From Candidatus Thalassarchaeaceae archaeon (GTDB lineage Archaea > Thermoplasmatota > Poseidoniia > Poseidoniales > Thalassarchaeaceae): a stretch of 6,949 bases of DNA. Location: NCBI GenBank assembly GCA_030747475.1, contig JASLKO010000138.1, positions 1 to 6,949 on the forward strand, read 5' to 3'. Shown one piece after another: positions 1-5,691 of this stretch. How positions within the stretch are numbered: position 1 is the stretch's first letter; each line of letters begins with the position of its first letter. The notes beneath the pieces are model-generated. The model was not told where the DNA came from, did no database searches, and saw only the letters and a program-made list of their open reading frames with translations. The position numbers and the translations under genes were made by a program.

Positions 1-147
1 GGCTCCCGTCTGTCATAGAATGTTTAGCATTCAGAGTGTCAATCAATATTTCCCATTGAAGCAATCGTTCTCTGTATAACACCCTCACGCTCAGAATGTC
101 TGAATCAATGGGCTCGCAGTGGGCTTCCCGCCTCGCTACCCATGCGA
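1..147. other. Left-edge region without a confident gene
   Basis: No gene can be assigned here with confidence. Two short perfect inverted repeats are visible: GAATG/CATTC (18-22 and 28-32) and TCAGA/TCTGA (91-95 and 99-103). An imperfect direct repeat, CAGAGTGTC-AATCAAT (32-47) versus CAGAATGTCTGAATCAAT (92-109), recurs 60 bp apart. On the minus strand one frame stays open from within the end of the methyltransferase gene to the left edge, about 60 codons, with only TTG or GTG starts upstream of an ATG at 16-14. That frame could be the start of another leftward gene or chance. There is no clear ribosome-binding site. Confidence 0.4.
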
Positions 148-768
148 TTACAACTTTCGGCAAATGAATGACAATGTACCAGCCCAATCATCACTTGGCG
201 CAGCTCTGAACATTCTCAAGACTTCAAAGCCAGTATTTTCAACCATACCCCCCCAATCTTGTTCACTGTGCATCGCCATCGGTGTGCCCACTTTTTTCGA
301 CCATCCATGACAATCTTCATTCTCGAGATAGTGGTCGATACCAAAGGCGAAAATCCCATTGGGCTTGAGCCACTTTGAAATCACCATTTCAAGGAACCCA
401 GGGATGTCATCCAGATAGTACAACACTTCCATTGAATGGACCAAATCCACAGGATTCTCTGGAGTCCAAGATAGCAAATCCGCATGGGTGTATGTTCCTT
501 GTGAATCTATTTCGCTCGCACGTGTAATCATCGATTCAGCACCATCGATACCAATCGCTGATTTGCAATCGGGTATTGATGATAACAATCGCACAACCCA
601 ACCATTACCGCAACCGGCATCAATCGCATCAAATCCAGATTCCAGATGCCCCATTTCTTCGAACGCAGCCGCCAGGATTTCGGAAACTGCAGGGGCGTGC
701 CCCTTCTCCATCCCTGCATCCTTGCCGATGTCTGCCCATTCGGAAAAGACATCCGTCGCTTGCCGCAT
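148..768 (-). CDS. Class I SAM-dependent methyltransferase, substrate unknown
   Basis: A predicted soluble cytoplasmic enzyme that transfers a methyl group from S-adenosylmethionine; the acceptor cannot be read from sequence. From the ATG at 768 it is 206 aa. Motif I is DAGCGNG at residues 50-56, the usual SAM-binding glycine loop. Then come a post-I acidic residue in GIDG (Asp75), an HADLL segment (Asp97) and a motif-IV-like VDLVHSMEVLYYL strand and helix. The N-terminal stretch with FSEWADIGKDAGMEKGH precedes the Rossmann fold and probably caps the active site. A TTG at 780 would add four residues; neither start has a clear Shine-Dalgarno sequence, so ATG is preferred. It is the last gene of the sepF-zpr1 block, 39 nt after zpr1. 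The methyltransferase fold is secure; small-molecule, protein and RNA targets are all possible. Confidence 0.86.
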   Translation of the reverse strand: MRQATDVFSEWADIGKDAGMEKGHAPAVSEILAAAFEEMGHLESGFDAIDAGCGNGWVVRLLSSIPDCKSAIGIDGAESMITRASEIDSQGTYTHADLLSWTPENPVDLVHSMEVLYYLDDIPGFLEMVISKWLKPNGIFAFGIDHYLENEDCHGWSKKVGTPMAMHSEQDWGGMVENTGFEVLRMFRAAPSDDWAGTLSFICRKL

Positions 769-807
769 ATTGCTACGCAACCAAAAGCACGCTATCGGTT
801 TTGCTTC

Positions 808-1431
808 TCATTCTTCAGTGACTGGCCCGGCTCGAGATTGCGAAGCTCCCGCTTCCATCAGGCCTGCCGCAGGGCCAACCGGCAGATCATCCATTTCTGC
901 TTCTGTAAGAGGCCTTGAGTCAACATCATCTGTCATGATCATTGAATGCCCGTGGGGGTCAAGAAATTCTAACGTGGCGCCCCGTTGCCCTTCACGAACC
1001 TCATTCATCGCTTCTGTCAATTTGGTCAATTCTGAAATGGCCTCTTCATTCCCTTCTGCAATCGCCTGCCTTCCGACCATGTCAACAACTTCCTGAAATC
1101 GATTGAGGACGCCTTCAATATTGGAAACATATCCTGTGGAATGTGAACCCGGGCGCACTTCCAAGTCCAATTCGATCAATCTGACAGTGCAGGCCGACCC
1201 ACGAATGACCCGTACTTGCAAATCTTCACTTGAATCGATGTGATATGTTTGGCAAGACCCCTCACGGGCTTCGGCAGGGATGAAATCAGTTTGTCTCCAT
1301 CCACATCCAGGGCAAGTGAGTGTGATTTGGGTATGCTCGCCAAAATACGCGATTTCTTCGGTATGCGCCAACATGGACAGGCCTTTGTCATGCCCACAGA
1401 TGACACAAGAGACATCGATTGTACTCTCCAT
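808..1431 (-). CDS. zpr1: ZPR1-family zinc-finger protein
   Basis: A single-module archaeal ZPR1 protein of 207 aa. The zinc finger is Cys9-X2-Cys12-X27-Cys40-X2-Cys43, followed by the ZPR1 domain with its conserved PGSHSTGYVSNIEGVL-type segment (about residues 94-109) and the late TLEFLDPHGHS strand (153-163). Residues about 170-207 form an acidic, Gly/Ala-rich tail that is probably disordered. Eukaryotic ZPR1 has two such modules and assists folding of translation factor eEF1A; a similar role with archaeal EF1A is inference. The ATG at 1431 has a GAGGAGG Shine-Dalgarno 10 nt upstream, so the start is well supported. It lies between sepF (30 nt gap) and the methyltransferase on the same strand, consistent with co-transcription. 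Confidence 0.9.
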   Translation of the reverse strand: MESTIDVSCVICGHDKGLSMLAHTEEIAYFGEHTQITLTCPGCGWRQTDFIPAEAREGSCQTYHIDSSEDLQVRVIRGSACTVRLIELDLEVRPGSHSTGYVSNIEGVLNRFQEVVDMVGRQAIAEGNEEAISELTKLTEAMNEVREGQRGATLEFLDPHGHSMIMTDDVDSRPLTEAEMDDLPVGPAAGLMEAGASQSRAGPVTEE

Positions 1432-1441
1432 AACCGTATAT

Positions 1442-1446
1442 CCTCC
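1442..1446 (-). promoter_or_regulatory. Shine-Dalgarno of zpr1
   Basis: GGAGG (within GAGGAGG on the minus strand) lies 10 nt before the zpr1 ATG and inside the 30-nt gap after sepF. It fixes the zpr1 start and shows this genome uses anti-Shine-Dalgarno initiation for operon-internal genes. Confidence 0.75.
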
Positions 1447-1461
1447 TCGTGGGGTATGAAC

Positions 1462-1875
1462 CTATGCGTCCGGTGCGAATACTTCGTTTTCGACACCTTT
1501 GACCGCTGCAAATCCTTCAGGGAGCAAAATGAGACGATCGTCACCAACTTGGACGAGCGTTCCACCAAGGTCCCCTTCAACGAGTTCTTGCAATCTCGCA
1601 ACACAACTTGCGAATTCAACTTCTCTGTGAATTAAACGCTTTAATTCGACAATGGCAACGTCTCCGGCGGAAACCCAATCAAACAAAGTCTCAATGCCGG
1701 AATAATCGTGTAATACTGCCCGATGAATGATGGCCTCCCCTCGCATTGTCGGAACCGGTGCATCTGGGTACAAATCCCCCAAATCATGGTAAGATTGGGC
1801 CGGTTCAACAGGTTCTGGTTGCGATTCAGCAATGGATGGCATGTCCATCCATCGAGGTGATTCACCCTCCTCCAT
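1462..1875 (-). CDS. sepF: Archaeal cell-division protein SepF (DUF552)
   Basis: The probable membrane anchor and partner of FtsZ at the division ring. From the ATG at 1875 it is 137 aa. Residues 1-45 are acidic, proline-rich and probably disordered. Residues about 48-125 match the SepF core: the IIHRAVLHDYSGIETLFDWVSAG helix, the strand GDVAIVELKRL (71-81), a helix up to LVEGDLGG, and the diagnostic VQVGDDRLILLPEGF (108-122), close to the GDDxLIITPxGV signature of archaeal SepF. A membrane-targeting amphipathic helix, normally at the N terminus, is not obvious. A TTG at 1905 would add ten residues (MKDCHCSGVT), but the ATG has AGGGG 5 nt upstream and is preferred. It is the first gene of a leftward block with zpr1 and a methyltransferase; ftsZ is not in the window. 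Confidence 0.86.
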   Translation of the reverse strand: MEEGESPRWMDMPSIAESQPEPVEPAQSYHDLGDLYPDAPVPTMRGEAIIHRAVLHDYSGIETLFDWVSAGDVAIVELKRLIHREVEFASCVARLQELVEGDLGGTLVQVGDDRLILLPEGFAAVKGVENEVFAPDA

Positions 1876-1906
1876 GGTGACCCCTGAACAGTGACAATCC
1901 TTCAAT

Positions 1907-1965
1907 CCTCGGACCCATTTGACTTCATAGGTTCAAGAACCGTCGCGACTCCACACGGTCCGAGG
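1907..1965. repeat. Nested inverted repeat upstream of sepF
   Basis: CCTCGGACC (1907-1915) and GGTCCGAGG (1957-1965) are perfect 9-bp inverted arms separated by 41 nt. Inside lie another inverted repeat, GGTTC-AA-GAACC (1930-1941), and the 8-bp palindrome GTCGCGAC (1942-1949). Transcribed in either direction this could fold into a closed, multi-branched RNA; as DNA it could be paired operator sites between the divergent sepF and psmB genes. At 59 nt it is too short for a tRNA. Function is unknown; the repeats themselves are directly visible. Confidence 0.6.
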
Positions 1966-1986
1966 TGCGACCGAGGGGACATCAGC

Positions 1987-2010
1987 AGAGGGATTCAAAA
2001 GGACCCCTCT
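1987..2010 (+). repeat. Hairpin in the psmB leader region
   Basis: AGAGGG (1987-1992) can pair with CCCTCT (2005-2010) around a 12-nt loop. The same CCCCTC (2004-2009) can instead pair with an upstream GAGGGG (1973-1978), so two mutually exclusive stems are possible. No U-run follows, so it is not a typical intrinsic terminator. Role unknown. Confidence 0.45.
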
Positions 2011-2027
2011 TCTGGCCGTAACATCCC

Positions 2028-2042
2028 CGAAGCGCAACTTCG
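2028..2042 (+). repeat. Small hairpin just before the psmB ribosome-binding site
   Basis: CGAAG (2028-2032) and CTTCG (2038-2042) form a perfect 5-bp stem with a 5-nt loop, ending 7 nt before the GGAGG of psmB. The overlapping TTCGCGAA (2039-2046) is itself an 8-bp palindrome. The element could tune ribosome access or be an operator half; this is inference. Confidence 0.45.
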
Positions 2043-2049
2043 CGAATTT

Positions 2050-2054
2050 GGAGG
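2050..2054 (+). promoter_or_regulatory. Shine-Dalgarno of psmB, sets the start at 2063
   Basis: GGAGG lies 8 nt before the ATG at 2063. It overlaps the in-frame TTG at 2048 and is only 2 nt from the ATG at 2057, so neither of those earlier codons is a likely start. Confidence 0.85.
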
Positions 2055-2062
2055 AAATGAAT

Positions 2063-2689
2063 ATGGATGCGGAAATGACGGCAGTAAAGACTGGTACGAG
2101 CACGGTAGGGATTTGTTTTGACGGCGGCGTCGTTGTCGGGGCCGATCACCGGGCGACAATGGGTCACTTCGTGGCCAACAAAAGTGTCCAGAAGTTGTTC
2201 AAGATTGCAGACAACCTTGCGTTGACCACAGCAGGTTTAGTCGGACATGCTCAATCTCTGTCCCGTACACTCGCTGCTGAGATGAGTTTGTTTGAACTCA
2301 AGCGTGATCAGCAGATGACGGTCAAAGGTGCGGCAACCATGACTGCAAACATCCTTGTGGGCCGTCCCCACTGGGTTCAGTTGCTCATCGCTGGTGTTGA
2401 TGATACCGGCGGTAGTGTGTACTCAATCGATTCAGCTGGCGGTTCTATTCCTGACGAATATTGCGCCACAGGTTCCGGTTCACCTTACATGTACGGTGTT
2501 CTGGAAGACCAATTCAAATCTGGTATGACTGAGAAAGAAGCCCTCAAAGTCGCCGCAAAAGCTCTGTTGGCTAGCGCACAACGTGATGCCGCCAGTGGAA
2601 ACGGCATGGACCTTGCAGTCATCACACAGAAAACCGGATACCGCCTACTCGACGAATCCGAACTTACAGCACTCATTCAGCAGTGCTAA
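2063..2689 (+). CDS. psmB: 20S proteasome subunit beta
   Basis: The catalytic beta subunit of the archaeal 20S proteasome, which forms the two inner heptameric rings and cleaves unfolded proteins with an N-terminal threonine nucleophile. From the ATG at 2063 it is 208 aa with an 11-residue propeptide (MDAEMTAVKTG) removed autocatalytically before Thr1 of TSTVG. Counting from Thr1, the catalytic residues fall exactly as expected: Asp17 (GADHR), Lys33 (SVQKLFK) and Ser129 (GSGSP); the RDAASG motif at 163-168 supplies the last conserved Asp and Ser, two positions earlier than the usual 166 and 169. All key residues are present, so it should be active. The alpha subunit and PAN ATPase are not in the window. 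It lies 84 nt upstream of aCPSF1 on the same strand, probably co-transcribed, a pairing also known in other archaea. Confidence 0.98.
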   Translation: MDAEMTAVKTGTSTVGICFDGGVVVGADHRATMGHFVANKSVQKLFKIADNLALTTAGLVGHAQSLSRTLAAEMSLFELKRDQQMTVKGAATMTANILVGRPHWVQLLIAGVDDTGGSVYSIDSAGGSIPDEYCATGSGSPYMYGVLEDQFKSGMTEKEALKVAAKALLASAQRDAASGNGMDLAVITQKTGYRLLDESELTALIQQC

Positions 2690-2698
2690 TCCATTCCC

Positions 2699-2710
2699 GG
2701 CGCACGCGCC
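2699..2710 (+). repeat. GC-rich hairpin after psmB
   Basis: GGCGC-AC-GCGCC is a perfect inverted repeat beginning 9 nt after the psmB stop; as RNA it can form a 4-bp GC stem with a CACG loop. No U-tract follows, so termination is not indicated. It may stabilise the psmB 3' end or mark a processing point between psmB and aCPSF1. Confidence 0.5.
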
Positions 2711-2718
2711 GTCCTCGT

Positions 2719-2734
2719 CCCATCTGCCGATGGG
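2719..2734 (+). repeat. Hairpin in the aCPSF1 leader
   Basis: CCCATC-TGCC-GATGGG is a perfect 6-bp stem with a 4-nt loop. Beyond a T-T mismatch two more pairs (2716-2717 with 2736-2737) extend it. It follows the GC hairpin at 2699-2710 and lies 26 nt before the aCPSF1 ribosome-binding site. Two tandem hairpins in an 84-nt gap suggest an RNA processing or regulatory element; this role is inferred. Confidence 0.55.
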
Positions 2735-2760
2735 TCGTGATGAAGTGTGTCGGGCCGACA

Positions 2761-2765
2761 GGAGG
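2761..2765 (+). promoter_or_regulatory. Shine-Dalgarno of aCPSF1, sets the start at 2774
   Basis: GGAGG (in CAGGAGG) is 8 nt before the ATG at 2774. The in-frame GTG at 2747 lies upstream of this site and has none of its own, so it is rejected as the start. Sequence and spacing match the psmB site. Confidence 0.85.
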
Positions 2766-2773
2766 TTGGAGAC

Positions 2774-4681
2774 ATGCGTCTAACATTCCAGCAAGTGAAA
2801 AAGAAAATAGAGAGTATGGTGCCATCTGGCGTCGATTATGAAGTAGATTTGGAAGCGGCGAGCATCGCCATTGTAACATCAGATCCTGATGCCTTTTCGG
2901 GTTCAGATAGTTTGGCGAGTAAAATCGCCAAGACAATCAAACGCCGCATTGAGATTCGCCCTTCGGCTGAAATCGTGATGGATGCCAAAGATGCAGAAGC
3001 AAAAATCATTGCAATGCTTCCTGATGAAGCTGGTCTGAAGCGAATCTACTTTGATGCCGCCATTTGCGAATGCACAATTGTTTGTGATGACCCAGGCATG
3101 GCCGTTGGGCCTAAAGGTGCGACAATCCGTGGCATCCGGGATGAAATTGGTTGGATTATTCGAACGGAGCGGTTTGCTGCTGTAGAAAGTCGGACCATGC
3201 ACAACATTCGAAAATACCGTCAGGAGAATGCAGAAGATCGTAAGGCATTGCTTCGAAAATTCGGAACACGAATCTATAGACCACAACGCCCCGGGGAATC
3301 TTGGTGCCGTTTGACCGCACTTGGTTCATATCGCGAAGTGGGTCGTGCAATGCACTTGGTGACCACAAATGAGTCCAAGGTCGTCGTTGATGTGGGTGCT
3401 AAACCCACAAACAATCTGAGTGAAATTGCACCATTTTTCAATGCACCCGAATTGATGCCATTTGAGAACCTCGATGCGATTGTCATTACACACGCTCACA
3501 TCGATCACATTGGCCAATTGCCAGTGATGTACAAGTATGGCTACCGTGGACCAGTTTACTGCACACCTCCAACACGTGACCTCATGGTTCTCTTGCAAAG
3601 TGATTACATCAAGGTCGCAGCTGCTGAGGGCAATCCACCGCCCTATGGTTTGGGTGATGTTCAAGAAATGATCAAACACATCGTCGACGTTGAATGGGGC
3701 AAAACAATCGATATTGCTCCAGACATCAAACTCACGATGTACAATGCCGGGCATATCCTTGGCTCATCATCTCTACACATGCACATTGGTGAAGGCAAGC
3801 ACAATATTGTGTTCAGTGGAGACATCAAATACGAAAAATCGTGGCTATATGATGCTGCAGCCGTTCGATTCCCTCGAGTCGAAACACTGATTCTGGAATC
3901 GACTTATGGTGGCGCCAAGGATTTCCAACCGACTCGACAGGAGGCTACGCAGGAATTGCAGGACCTGATACAGAGAGCCCTTTCCAAGAAGGGCAAGATA
4001 TTCTGTCCGGTTTTCGCAGTTGGCCGTTCTCAAGAAGTCATGATTGCCATTGATCAATTGTTCAAGTCTGGCAATTGCGAACCGGTTACTGTCTGGCTGG
4101 ATGGCATGATTACCGAAGCTACAGCCATTCATGCCAGCCATCCTGATGCCCTCAATAGGGATCTCAGAAAGAAGGTGCTGAAAGGTGGTGAAGAAAACCC
4201 ATTCAATTCGACTTGGTTCCGAAAGGTCAGTGGCCGAGAGCAGCGAGAAAGCATCCTGTTAGATCCTAGCCCCTGTATCGTTCTTGCAACCTCTGGAATG
4301 ATGACCGGTGGTCCAATCGTTGAATACTTCAAGCACTGGGCACCAGAGCCGAACAACACACTCTGCTTTGTTGGATATCAGGCCGATGGAACCCTCGGTC
4401 GTCGACTTCAGAAGGGCTTTGCAGAGGTTCCAATTAATGACCAAGGGCAAACCCACATGGTCAGCATTGGATGTGATGTCATCACAATCGATGGATTTAG
4501 TGGACATAGTGACAGACGTCAATTGATGGATTATGTCAAAGCAATGAATCCTAAGCCACGCACAATCATTTGCCATCATGGCGATTCACACACATGTGCT
4601 GAGTTCCGGAAAGATTTGGCGAGCACATTCAGGATTCGAACCCATGCTCCCAAAAATTTGGAAACCATTCGCTTGATTTAG
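2774..4681 (+). CDS. fttA: KH-domain beta-CASP ribonuclease aCPSF1 / FttA
   Basis: The archaeal homologue of the eukaryotic CPSF73 nuclease. In other archaea it is the transcription termination factor (FttA/aCPSF1), cutting nascent RNA at U-rich sites as endonuclease and 5'-3' exonuclease; it acts as a dimer with two zinc ions. The 635-aa length is typical. Residues 1 to about 140 hold two KH RNA-binding domains, with the GxxG loop GPKG at 112-115. The metallo-beta-lactamase part has Asp206 (VVVDVG), HAHIDH with His240, His242, Asp244 and His245, His327 (AGHILG) and Asp350 (FSGD). The inserted beta-CASP domain begins near Glu375 (ESTYG, motif A); His578 (GFSGHSD, motif B) and His602 (HHGD, motif C) complete the site. 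All catalytic residues are present. It lies downstream of psmB and its stop overlaps the convergent membrane-protein gene by 4 nt. Confidence 0.98.
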   Translation: MRLTFQQVKKKIESMVPSGVDYEVDLEAASIAIVTSDPDAFSGSDSLASKIAKTIKRRIEIRPSAEIVMDAKDAEAKIIAMLPDEAGLKRIYFDAAICECTIVCDDPGMAVGPKGATIRGIRDEIGWIIRTERFAAVESRTMHNIRKYRQENAEDRKALLRKFGTRIYRPQRPGESWCRLTALGSYREVGRAMHLVTTNESKVVVDVGAKPTNNLSEIAPFFNAPELMPFENLDAIVITHAHIDHIGQLPVMYKYGYRGPVYCTPPTRDLMVLLQSDYIKVAAAEGNPPPYGLGDVQEMIKHIVDVEWGKTIDIAPDIKLTMYNAGHILGSSSLHMHIGEGKHNIVFSGDIKYEKSWLYDAAAVRFPRVETLILESTYGGAKDFQPTRQEATQELQDLIQRALSKKGKIFCPVFAVGRSQEVMIAIDQLFKSGNCEPVTVWLDGMITEATAIHASHPDALNRDLRKKVLKGGEENPFNSTWFRKVSGREQRESILLDPSPCIVLATSGMMTGGPIVEYFKHWAPEPNNTLCFVGYQADGTLGRRLQKGFAEVPINDQGQTHMVSIGCDVITIDGFSGHSDRRQLMDYVKAMNPKPRTIICHHGDSHTCAEFRKDLASTFRIRTHAPKNLETIRLI

Positions 4682-4959
4682 ATCACAGGGATGTCAAACC
4701 CATCTTCGGCAGGGTCGGGCAGCGCTTGTGTTTCAGTCAGTCCCGATTGAGTTTTGACCAATTTTTCAGAAACCCCATTGTCACCGACTTGTTCCTGCTG
4801 GAAAAACGCCATGACCGCAGCAGCCGCAATAACCCCAGTCAAGGCCAGGAGTGCCCACGCATTGGCGCCAACTGCACCTTCATTCCAAATGAGCAACACC
4901 GAAGCCGTTGCAAGCATCGCAAAAGATGCAATGAGCACCACCGGCCGAGGGTTCGCCAT
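4678..4959 (-). CDS. Small two-helix membrane protein, unknown function
   Basis: A 93-aa protein I do not recognise. Two hydrophobic helices are clear: about residues 7-25 (VVLIASFAMLATASVLLIW) and 35-53 (WALLALTGVIAAAAVMAFF), joined by a short loop with one Glu. Residues 54-93 form a polar, mostly acidic tail. The MANPRP start has one Arg and no signal-peptide cleavage motif, so both ends probably lie on the same side of the membrane with the tail in the cytoplasm. GGAG lies 4 nt before the ATG. Its TAA overlaps the aCPSF1 stop tail-to-tail (4678-4681), and its start is 51 nt from the divergent gene at 5011, so it is probably transcribed alone. The opposite strand also has open frames, but helix patterning favours this reading. 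Confidence 0.68.
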   Translation of the reverse strand: MANPRPVVLIASFAMLATASVLLIWNEGAVGANAWALLALTGVIAAAAVMAFFQQEQVGDNGVSEKLVKTQSGLTETQALPDPAEDGFDIPVI

Positions 4960-5010
4960 GCAACTCCGTCAACCCTGCCTTTGATGAACTGAACGCTCCT
5001 CGGGACATAC

Positions 5011-5691
5011 ATGGACTTCAATATCGGGCGATCATCAGGTCCGCGTAAAACCGCCAAGGCAGCCCCGCGCACAGGCGGAGCATTGGCCGGCTGGTTGATG
5101 ACTGCAGTCGCACCATTTGGTGAAAACGAAGAACATGCCATGGACCAAGCCTTGGTTGAATTGGGACTTGGGGACGCACGATTGATTCGCGGCGAAGGTG
5201 CAATGTTGCCGATCGGTTTTGAACCGGGTGTACCACAGGATTTGCCAATGGGCACTCTGGTCGAATGTCACCTTTCCAAAGCAACAGTGCACGGCTCTGG
5301 AACCGCTTCGGCTGGGGTTGCATGGGCGCTTTGTACAACACCGGAAGGTGATGAATGTGCGATCGTTTCTACAATGTCTCATCAGGGTTCAATGGAAGAA
5401 TGTGAAGTCGAGCTACGCCGCAATCTCCAACGGAAATTGGGCAATCGAGACCTTGAACTAAGCAAGGGAGATGATGGGCGAGCCCTGTTTGAATGTGCAG
5501 TGGATGAAATCGAAGCTCAGGAAGGATTCCATGGTGTTGTTCTCGCGGCCTTAATTTTACCAAACAGCCTCAATCTTGGCTCGTCCAGTGGTCCGACACG
5601 TTCTCGCAATCTTGGAGTCTCAAGCATCGGTGGCAGCCTTGGAGGTCCCAGTGGGCTTGGCGGAACCGGGAAGAGCGATTTCGGATTTTGA
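5011..5691 (+). CDS. Pyruvoyl-dependent arginine decarboxylase-like protein, probably inactive
   Basis: A 226-aa protein resembling archaeal PvlArgDC, which converts arginine to agmatine for polyamine synthesis after self-cleaving at a Ser-Ser bond to make a pyruvoyl group. Similarity spans about residues 27-184: EHAMDQALVELGLGDARLIR (41-60), LPMGTLVE (78-85), the GTASAGVAWAL strand and the C-terminal GFHGVVLAALILP. Aligned by eye with the M. jannaschii enzyme as I recall it, Asp35 is kept (Asp45 here), but the ISSIMP cleavage site reads GEGAML (61-66), so the pyruvoyl serine is Gly63, and catalytic Glu109 aligns with Thr121. Decarboxylation by the known mechanism therefore seems impossible. 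Residues 1-25 are basic; 185-226 are Gly/Ser-rich and probably disordered. No clear Shine-Dalgarno precedes the ATG. It overlaps the next gene by TTGA. Confidence 0.76.
   Translation: MDFNIGRSSGPRKTAKAAPRTGGALAGWLMTAVAPFGENEEHAMDQALVELGLGDARLIRGEGAMLPIGFEPGVPQDLPMGTLVECHLSKATVHGSGTASAGVAWALCTTPEGDECAIVSTMSHQGSMEECEVELRRNLQRKLGNRDLELSKGDDGRALFECAVDEIEAQEGFHGVVLAALILPNSLNLGSSSGPTRSRNLGVSSIGGSLGGPSGLGGTGKSDFGF

Noticed and set aside
488..1096. Long plus-strand open frame (202 aa) antisense to zpr1 and the methyltransferase
   Set aside because: It lies opposite two recognisable genes, has no family motif, is rich in Ser/Ala/Pro as expected from mirrored codons, and has no ribosome-binding site.
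1240..1635. Plus-strand open frame antisense across the sepF/zpr1 junction
   Set aside because: Both opposite-strand genes have clear family signatures and a Shine-Dalgarno in their gap; this frame is a shadow.
1930..1941. GGTTCAAGAACC resembling a tRNA T arm
   Set aside because: No acceptor, D or anticodon arms with correct spacing exist; the enclosing repeat spans only 59 nt.
2048..2059. TTG at 2048 or ATG at 2057 as the psmB start
   Set aside because: The GGAGG overlaps or nearly touches these codons, whereas the ATG at 2063 has ideal 8-nt spacing.
2747..2773. GTG at 2747 as the aCPSF1 start
   Set aside because: The strong ribosome-binding site lies downstream of it, and the ATG at 2774 gives the normal family length.
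5011..5691. Plain annotation as an active arginine decarboxylase
   Set aside because: The serine pair needed to form the pyruvoyl group and the catalytic glutamate both appear substituted.
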